Source: CAYOBW01 sp964402115 (GTDB lineage: Bacteria; Verrucomicrobiota; Kiritimatiellia; UBA8416; CAYOBW01). From it: DNA of 20,772 nucleotides. The notes under the pieces were generated by a model. That model saw only the letters and a program-made list of their open reading frames with translations, did not search any database and was not told the DNA's origin. The stretch covers positions 1 to 20,772 of the forward strand of contig CAYOBW010000119.1 of the NCBI GenBank assembly GCA_964402115.1. Direction: 5' to 3'. Made by a program: the position numbers and the translations under genes. Positions 8,801 through 13,166 of the stretch are shown here, in pieces. Position 1 is the stretch's first letter, and each line of letters starts with the position of its first letter.

Positions 8801-9637
8801 GCCGCCCTGGCGCGGGAAGGCATGACCCCGTTCGGCTGTGGCGACACGCAACGGCTGGCCCTCCGCTACAACGACCTTCGCACGGATGCCTGGCTGTGCC
8901 AGGGCGGCACCGTCGGTGTCGGGCTGACCGCGGCCCGGACGAACCAGTGGCAGCACGTCGCGCTGCAGCTGTCGGGAGGCCGCTTCCTGGGCGCGCTGAA
9001 CGGGGCCAGCCTGCGCGACCTCGGTGCCTGGACCAACCCGGCGCCCGCGTCAAAGCCGCTGCTGGGCTGCCTGGGCAGCCTGGCCGGGCGCAGCGACTGG
9101 TTCGCCGGGGGGCTGGACGAGGTGCGCGTCGCAGCGGCGGCCCGCTCCGCGGACTGGCTGTACGCCGAGTTCCTCCTCATCGCCTCCAATACCACCGCCG
9201 TCGCGTATGGCCCCGTCCAGTGGCTGGACACGGATGCGGACGGCGACAAGTTGCCGGACCGCTGGGAGCAGGAGAACCTCGGCGGCCTGCAGCCCACGGG
9301 CGGGGGCGACCGCGACGGGGACGGCGCAACGGACGGCGAGGAGTACACCGCCGGCACCGACCCCGCCGATCCCTCCAGCGCGCCCGCGCTGACCATCCGG
9401 CGCGAAGGCGACGCCACGGTCCTGGAGTGGCAGACGCCGCCCGACGATACCTACGCACCGCACGTACGCCGCGTTTACGCGTGGGAACACAGAACCAACT
9501 GGGCGGAAACGGCCTGGCAGGGCGTCGCGGGCCAAACCAACCTGACCGGCAACGGACGCCTGCTGCGCCTCACCCCCGAGCCCCCCCGCCCTGCGGCCGC
9601 TTTCTACCGCGGGCGTGTGCAGGTGGAGGGGCCGTAA
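2846..9637 (+). CDS. Giant secreted multidomain protein: LTD repeats, CotH kinase-like, DUF2341, LamG, TSP3-like
   Basis: The protein has 2263 residues. It has a Sec signal peptide (1-26), lamin-tail-like domains at about 27-135, 186-280 (degenerate) and 310-425, a carbohydrate-binding-like beta-sandwich (about 464-635) and an Ig/FN3-like domain (645-720). A CotH kinase-like domain follows (about 740-1110), with the acidic motif YLPFDLDF at 1025-1032. Three more LTD-like domains come next (about 1215-1325, 1384-1495, 1530-1665), then an Ig-like domain (1711-1800), DUF2341 (1808-1915), a LamG-like domain (1917-2122), a thrombospondin-3-like calcium-binding stretch (2127-2178) and a short beta-rich tail. 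CotH family members phosphorylate proteins in some bacteria, but the role here is unknown. The start is GTG: the next in-frame Met is at residue 129, inside the first domain. Surface adhesion or polysaccharide binding is an inference. No C-terminal sorting signal was seen. Confidence 0.93.
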   Translation: MTAWKNHRRSLLLALLCGGAGLSLQADSVVTFNEVQYHPAGDAAAEEWIELHNELALDVDVSAWTLAGGVDYRFPTGTFVRAHGYLVLAANPAALTAASGCTNVVGPLGGRLANGGDTLRLLNNSGREMDRLAYADTGDWPVAPDGGGVTLAKLRANTASDTAASWGWSAQTGGTPGQANALQAASTLTLNEIEAAAATTAWWVELVNTGTQPANLAGLALAVEGSAAARYAFGATVLPAGGFLKVSEAQLGVRPLDEDRLFLLSSAGVLDAAAVKTRLRGRSPDGTGAWRRPAAATPGAANRIARRTGVAINEIQYHARPQFEPYVAAPEEWVELVNHGTQAVDLAGWQLTEGVSYTFPSGTLLATGACLVVAADATALRARYPALAGRIVGNFDGGLADGGERLVLADPDGNPADEAAFADSGRWPAETDGYGSTLERRDPRADGTVAENWAASAESGRTGWRTYTYTTNCAASAAGPDGQWQEFVLGLIDAGEVLLDDLSVIEDPAGARVQVLQNGSFQADTVGALPAAWRIIGNHRRSVVAADPDNAANKVLRLVATGTTEHMHNHAETTLAGGRAIANGKTYTISFRARWVRGCSSVQTRLYFNRCTRKTLLDVPATEGTPGARNTAWTANAGPTWRNLQHTPAVPAAGAPVTVSVEAADPDGVAVVTNWYAVNEGAWVAVAMTHQGGGRYTGAIPGRAAADVVQFYVEGRDSRGAASTFPARGRQARALYKVQDGWADTNGRNNFRVVMLTSDVDWMFTTINRMSNDRQGATVIYNEQEIHYDVTLRLKSSERHRINDNHVGYVVYFDPGQRFCGVHRSVTLDRSAGVEANPSQREMLISLVMNRAGGTASRYTDPVKLISPRLMHTSGAELALARYGDVYLDGQFADGSNGQLFEYELIYYPTTTDTGTAEGNKLPSPDGVVGMNIAYAGANKETYRWVFMVDNNAIRDDYARWIPFTQAFGQANPAFYQTIGAWIDVDVWLRSFAVAACSGAQDNYGAGSQHNGQFYVRPADGRVVYLPFDLDFTAGYNYSITPSPDLNKLIAAPGYARAYYGHLLDLVQTSYNTNYLQRYRAQLGTLLTGQDVAAWYTYVGQRSAYIRTQLAAAAAPAEPFSVTNPPASAAAESVVLGGRAWLDVYRIAIEGRPGDLVPQWTATGSGTTRRYAWTATVPLEPGTNTLRVLAYDYQGNIVGDQTVTILCTKTERPLRDYLRVTEVLADPPGGTDFEFVELCNTGPVTLDLTNVVFDAGVDFSFAAGSVRTLAPGQYTVVVRDRAAFATRYATNGLSIAGTFTGKLDNGGEKLRLRGRWNTDILAFTYGGGRGWPAAAAGAGHSLVPLPQGLAGATRGLLDYGGNWRASARLYGSPGRADPEPDGRIAINEIAAHTDYLDPLRPEYDSNDWIELFNRGAEPVSLAGWYLSDDPADLRKWAIPATNTLPPGGFVRFTEVGGFHDPIATGFGLDKAGEQLFLAYLPGTAENRIVDAVAFKGQENELSLARHADGTNAWYALPRTPGATNAAPAAHVVIGEIMYAPSSTATNAAGALRDAFIELHNAGAAAVPLWTEAGPWRLDGVDYTFPAGTVLPAQDRLLVVSFAPASDAAARAGFLAAYGLTNGQVRLFGPWEGTLSGQGERLAVERPQAGDLPGDPVSWVIVDEAIYFADDPWPAAAAADGNALARAVTRGDGNVPANWLAAGASPGQALQPLWIADPRAGSSLVAPLDLDVRAEVVTESFAAPVVSVEFLLDGSRFATAWTAPYTVRWESTPTEGVYTLQAIAHDSAGGAYTSLPRRVLVYGPPPYGGQARLRVSFPGYNRPTALADFPAPIRLGAHVPGFDYAGFASPLGYDLRFNAADGAPLSYEVEAWDTGGTSRVWVRLPVLTNNAAVWASWGDPTLTNRPPYVTDGSAWSRDFAGVWHLGADLRDAVAGLVATNNGSTDTAGAWGRGRRFDGVGNYIAPPLAASWYAAHNQALTVSLWVNAALAREGMTPFGCGDTQRLALRYNDLRTDAWLCQGGTVGVGLTAARTNQWQHVALQLSGGRFLGALNGASLRDLGAWTNPAPASKPLLGCLGSLAGRSDWFAGGLDEVRVAAAARSADWLYAEFLLIASNTTAVAYGPVQWLDTDADGDKLPDRWEQENLGGLQPTGGGDRDGDGATDGEEYTAGTDPADPSSAPALTIRREGDATVLEWQTPPDDTYAPHVRRVYAWEHRTNWAETAWQGVAGQTNLTGNGRLLRLTPEPPRPAAAFYRGRVQVEGP

Positions 9638-9654
9638 TTCCAGCGTGTCGCGTG

Positions 9655-9683
9655 TTGAGCGCGCGGGCGCGGCGTGCTAGCAT
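9655..9683 (+). promoter_or_regulatory. Sigma70-type promoter of the NIPSNAP gene
   Basis: TTGAGC (9655-9660) and TAGCAT (9678-9683) are separated by exactly 17 bases. Matches to the consensus are 4 of 6 for each element, and TG precedes the -10 element by one base (TGCTAGCAT), as in extended -10 promoters. The expected transcription start is near 9690, about 36 bases before the ATG, right at the edge of the leader hairpin. It follows the stop of the CotH/LTD gene by 17 bases, so the NIPSNAP gene can be expressed on its own. Confidence 0.55.
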
Positions 9684-9686
9684 GCC

Positions 9687-9709
9687 CAGCCTGCGCCATA
9701 ATCAGGCTG
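9687..9709 (+). promoter_or_regulatory. 5' leader hairpin ahead of the NIPSNAP gene
   Basis: CAGCCTG (9687-9693) and CAGGCTG (9703-9709) form a perfect 7-bp stem with a 9-base loop. The hairpin would sit at or very near the 5' end of the predicted transcript and ends directly before the ribosome binding site AAGGGGGG (9710-9717), 8 bases ahead of the ATG at 9726. It could protect the mRNA end or tune translation. There is no T-run, so it is not a terminator for the upstream gene. Confidence 0.5.
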
Positions 9710-9725
9710 AAGGGGGGATGCACAT

Positions 9726-10529
9726 ATGAACCAGAGCCGTCTAGTCGTTGCCACCTGTTCCGCGGTAGCCGCCGTTTCCGGCATCGCGTCAGCACCGGCC
9801 CAGGAGAACCCGGCGCCCGTGCGCGAGTGGGTGGAGTTGAAGAGCTACGTCTGTTCCAGCGTGGAGAAGCGCGACGCGCTGGTGGCCGTCTGCGACGCGG
9901 CGCTGATTCCCGCGCTCAACCGGCTGGGGGCCCGGAAGGTCGGCGTCTTCTGGACCAACGGCGAAGTCAACGGCGGAGTGACGAACTACAACACCACCGT
10001 CTTCGTGCTGGCCGCGTTCCCGACGGCCGAAGCGTTCGCCGCCAGCGATCGCAAGCTGCTGGCCGACGCGGCGTACAGGCAGGCCGCGGCGGCGATCTTC
10101 ACGGCGCCCATGAGGGAGCCGCTCTACGACTCCTGCTCCAGCTCGCTGTTCCTCGCGTTCGAATCCTGTCCGCAGGTGACCCAGGTGACGGCGGCGGCGG
10201 ACCGCGTGCTTCAGCTGCGCATCTACAACAGCTACACGATCGAGCGCAACGCGAAGAAGATCGAGATGTTCGAGCAGGGCGGCGAGATCGGGGTCTTCCG
10301 CGCCTGCGGCATGCCGCCCGTCTTTTTCGGCCAGGCGCTGGCGGGCGAGAAGCTCGCCAACCTGACCTACATGCTCGCCTTCGCCAGCCCGGCGGAGAAG
10401 GAAGCCGCCTGGAAGCGTTTCCTGGCGCATCCGGATTGGCAGAAGCTGAAGGCCGACCCCCAGTACAAGGACACGGCCAACAAGATCACGAACATCATGC
10501 TGCGCCCGTCCAAGGGCTCGCAGATCTGA
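9726..10529 (+). CDS. Secreted NIPSNAP family protein
   Basis: The protein has 267 residues. A Sec signal peptide covers about residues 1-26 (SAPAQ cleavage region). Two halves each look like a ferredoxin-like dimeric alpha/beta barrel. The second (about 160-262) carries the recognisable NIPSNAP pattern, from LQLRIYNSYTIERNAKKIEMF through GEKLANLTYMLAFAS to FLAHPDWQKLKADPQYKD. The first half (about 33-125) is a weaker copy. The biochemical function of bacterial NIPSNAP proteins is unknown; secreted versions are frequent in planctomycetes and relatives (family knowledge). The ATG at 9726 has a strong ribosome binding site, AAGGGGGG, 8 bases upstream. An ATG at 9718 runs into a stop after three codons and is rejected. 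The gene converges on the GH78-like gene with only 7 bases between the stop codons. Confidence 0.92.
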   Translation: MNQSRLVVATCSAVAAVSGIASAPAQENPAPVREWVELKSYVCSSVEKRDALVAVCDAALIPALNRLGARKVGVFWTNGEVNGGVTNYNTTVFVLAAFPTAEAFAASDRKLLADAAYRQAAAAIFTAPMREPLYDSCSSSLFLAFESCPQVTQVTAAADRVLQLRIYNSYTIERNAKKIEMFEQGGEIGVFRACGMPPVFFGQALAGEKLANLTYMLAFASPAEKEAAWKRFLAHPDWQKLKADPQYKDTANKITNIMLRPSKGSQI

Positions 10530-10536
10530 CGTCAGA
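10525..10536. other. Perfect 12-bp palindrome between convergent stop codons
   Basis: TCTGACGTCAGA is a perfect palindrome that contains the TGA stop of the NIPSNAP gene (10527-10529) and directly abuts the stop codon of the GH78-like gene (10537-10539, TAG on the minus strand). It has no loop and no T-tract, so it is not a standard intrinsic terminator. With only 7 bases between the genes there is no other room for one. Confidence 0.45.
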
Positions 10537-12897
10537 CTACGGCTGCGGCTCCAGCGTCTTGCCGCTGATGTTCTCGACCTCGACCTTGAAGCCGTCGGGC
10601 GTCTGCAGCCGGTAGGCGAGCTTGTCGCCTGCCTTCCACCAGCGCATGCGCACGGGGCCGAGGGCGGTCGGCTGCGTGCCTTCGCACCACTCCAGCGGGA
10701 GGTCCGCCAGCCGCAGGCGCACGGTCCTGCTCTGCGCATCCACGCGGTACAGCCCGAGCACGTCGCGCAGGAAGACGTGTGCGGCATGCGAGGCGAAGCC
10801 GTGGTTGCAGCTCGCCTGCGGCGCGTCGTGTTCCCACAGCGTGCCGGTGCGGTCGGCCATGAAGAGCCAGTAACCGACGGCCTCGTCGAGCACCTGCCGC
10901 GTCCGCCCCGCGCGCGAAAGCAGCTCGAACCTGAGCATGTTGCCGATGAAGGCGTTGGCGGGATGGATTTCCGGAAACGCCTTCGTCTGCTTGCGCTGCG
11001 GGCCGAAGTCCGTCGTCAGCGTCTGCCAGAGCGGGGCGTGCGTCTCCGGCGTGGCGACGCCGCAGAAGAACGCAAAGTACTGGCACACCTCGGTGCGGTT
11101 GCGCGTGACCTCCAGCTTGCCCTCGCGGCGCAGGGCGTTGTCCACGAAGAACGTGCCGTCGAACGCTTGCCGGCGCACCGTCTCACGGATGCGCGCGGCC
11201 TGCGCCGCCAGCTCGGGCAGGCTGTAGAGCCGGGACGCGGCATCCAGCACCTGGGCGTAGAGCATGTTCGACGGATAGTTCACGTCCTGCACGAAGCTAT
11301 TGGCCTTCGACCATTCGACGAACACCCAGCTCGGCAACTTCTCCAGCAGGCCGTCCGCGTTCTCGAACCCCTTGAAGAAAGCCAGCAACTTGAGCACACG
11401 CGGGCGCAGGGCGGCTACGAGGGCAAGGTCGCCGCTGCGGGCCTGGTACTCCTCCAGCTGCACGACGAACCACATGGCCCAGTTGGGAATGAACACGCCG
11501 TCGTTGTGATCGCTCGGGTAGCACATCGGCAGCATGCCGTCGGGCAGGAACGCGAACGACGCCGGCCGCTGGAAGTTCTCGAAGAAGTTCTGCTCGACCG
11601 TCGTCTCGCCACAGAGGTCGAGCGCGACGCGCGCGGTGAAGAAGCTGTCGCAGAGCCAGCCCGCCCGCTCGCGGGAGGGGCAGTCCATGAAGACGTCCGT
11701 GGCGTTCTGCTGGAACGTCTGCCGCGCCGCCTCGAAAATGCGGTTATACCGCGCGTCGCTGGTCGCGAACGCGGCCCGCGCGGCGTTGGGGTTGACGTAC
11801 TCGCGGAGGTGGATGTCCGCCACGTCGCAGTCGCCCTCCAGCACGATCAGCTTCAGGTAGCGCAGCGTGTACGGCTCGATCGACTCGACCTTGTAGGCGC
11901 CCGGCGCGAGCTCGTACAGCACGACGTTGACGCAGTCCAGCCGCCGGAAGTTCACGTCGCCGTCGGCCAGGATCTCGTCGAAGGTGACGAAAAGCCGCGT
12001 GGGCGCGCGCGCCGTGACCGTGGCCCCCACGAACCCGGTCAGGTTCGTGCCGAAGTCGAGCGTGTGGAACGTGTTCGTGCGCAGCGTGACAGGCGCGGCC
12101 GCCGGTCCGGACGAGACGTTCTTCACGGCCTGCAGCTCGATGGACGGAATCGTCGCCAACTCCGCCTCGGGGAAGCCCGCCAGCTTGGGGCCGACCGCGG
12201 CCAGGGAACGGTCCTTCCACACCCGCGCGGGCAGGTCGCCCTTCCGCACGGCGCCGGCAGCCACGTGCGCCACGGGCGAGCGCACGGCGAAGTCCGGGTA
12301 CGGCACGCGGCGAGGCGCGAGCGGCTTGTCGGCCACGACCGCGCACGTCACCGGCTCCGCCTGCCCGGGCAGCCGCCACACCTCGGTGAACGGTCGCTGG
12401 AAGCTGTAGCGCTGCACTTTCTGCACGCGGTCCCGCCGCAGGCGCGCCTCGAAACCCGCGCCGCCCGTGGAGGCCAGCACCTTGCCTGCGACGCTGAGCT
12501 CGGCTTGCAGGAACGAGGGCTGGTCGAGCAGGTAGAAGCTGTTGGCATTGTAGCCAGCCACCTCGATCGCCACCTCGTTGCGGCCGGGGCGCAGCTTCGG
12601 CGCGAGGTCCCACTCGTCCACGCGGTAGAACCCGTGTCCCGCGCGCGCCGGACCATGGCCGGCGAACTGGCCGTTGACGAAGACGCGGTAGAGCGCGGAA
12701 GCCGTCAGCCGCAGCCTGACCGGCCGCGCGTCCGTCGCGTCGAACGCGGCCCGGAACTCGACCAGCAGGTTGCGCTCGGCCTCCCGCCCCTCCGGCCACA
12801 CCGGCCGGGCCGCCTGGAAACCGGCCGGCTCCTCCGCCCCCGTCACCCCCGCCAGCAACAGGCCGGCGCCCACAACCGTCAACCATCTGCTCTGCAT
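10537..12897 (-). CDS. Secreted GH78 alpha-L-rhamnosidase-like glycoside hydrolase
   Basis: The protein has 786 residues with a Sec signal peptide (1-21). Residues 22-380 form beta-sandwich domains, including a sugar-binding-like pattern (YRVFVNGQFAGHGPAR, residues 70-85). The (alpha/alpha)6 catalytic domain covers about 380-715, and a short beta domain ends the protein. The GH78 signature appears as DCPSRERAGWLCD (405-417). The spacing of Asp405, Glu410 and Asp417 matches the acidic residues I recall for Bacillus RhaB. TLWEH places Glu689 as the likely base, followed by NHG at 699. It probably removes alpha-L-rhamnose or a similar 6-deoxy sugar from a polysaccharide, outside the cytoplasm. 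The GD normally ending the signature reads CD here, so specificity may differ. The ribosome binding site GGAGGT (12903-12908, minus strand) lies 5 bases before the ATG. Confidence 0.85.
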   Translation of the reverse strand: MQSRWLTVVGAGLLLAGVTGAEEPAGFQAARPVWPEGREAERNLLVEFRAAFDATDARPVRLRLTASALYRVFVNGQFAGHGPARAGHGFYRVDEWDLAPKLRPGRNEVAIEVAGYNANSFYLLDQPSFLQAELSVAGKVLASTGGAGFEARLRRDRVQKVQRYSFQRPFTEVWRLPGQAEPVTCAVVADKPLAPRRVPYPDFAVRSPVAHVAAGAVRKGDLPARVWKDRSLAAVGPKLAGFPEAELATIPSIELQAVKNVSSGPAAAPVTLRTNTFHTLDFGTNLTGFVGATVTARAPTRLFVTFDEILADGDVNFRRLDCVNVVLYELAPGAYKVESIEPYTLRYLKLIVLEGDCDVADIHLREYVNPNAARAAFATSDARYNRIFEAARQTFQQNATDVFMDCPSRERAGWLCDSFFTARVALDLCGETTVEQNFFENFQRPASFAFLPDGMLPMCYPSDHNDGVFIPNWAMWFVVQLEEYQARSGDLALVAALRPRVLKLLAFFKGFENADGLLEKLPSWVFVEWSKANSFVQDVNYPSNMLYAQVLDAASRLYSLPELAAQAARIRETVRRQAFDGTFFVDNALRREGKLEVTRNRTEVCQYFAFFCGVATPETHAPLWQTLTTDFGPQRKQTKAFPEIHPANAFIGNMLRFELLSRAGRTRQVLDEAVGYWLFMADRTGTLWEHDAPQASCNHGFASHAAHVFLRDVLGLYRVDAQSRTVRLRLADLPLEWCEGTQPTALGPVRMRWWKAGDKLAYRLQTPDGFKVEVENISGKTLEPQP

Positions 12898-12994
12898 CGT
12901 GTACCTCCGTTTATCAAGCGCCCCTCACCGTCGAGCTGCAGCCGTGAGGCGGCGGACGCACCCTCTCAGGCTGCCGTCTGTCTGTAACGCAAAC

Positions 12995-13058
12995 TACCGG
13001 CGGAGGACCGCCGGCTCCAAGTCCTCTTCCCCCTGGAGCCGGCGGTCCCCCGCCGGTA
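12995..13058. repeat. Long inverted repeat, 25-bp arms
   Basis: The arms 12995-13019 and 13034-13058 are complementary at 24 of 25 positions, with a 14-base loop. Each arm also contains a smaller palindrome (CCGGCGG with CCGCCGG), so it can fold on itself. The structure lies in the 269-base gap between the fusion enzyme gene (stop at 13167) and the GH78-like gene (start 12897), both on the minus strand. It has no T-run, so it is at best a weak or factor-dependent terminator. The form suggests a REP- or MITE-like dispersed palindrome. It may end most transcription from the upstream sulfatase genes or protect their 3' ends. Confidence 0.85.
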
Positions 13059-13166
13059 TTCGCCGCCGTACCCTCCGCCCCGGGGATTTCCCCCTCCTCA
13101 CGTCAGGGGCTACGGGGAACCCCGCCCCTCCACTCCTCGTAGATGCCGCGGGGTCGGAACCTGCGC

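Noticed and set aside
3692..8956. A 1754-codon open frame on the minus strand opposite the giant CotH/LTD gene
   Set aside because: It is Arg/Gly/Val-rich without recognisable domains, while the plus-strand frame has a signal peptide and a clear series of domains. Long antisense frames are expected in very GC-rich coding DNA.
10777..12987. A 736-codon open frame on the plus strand opposite the GH78-like gene
   Set aside because: Its composition is Arg/His/Leu/Val-rich without domains, and it overlaps a gene with a complete GH78 signature, signal peptide and strong ribosome binding site.
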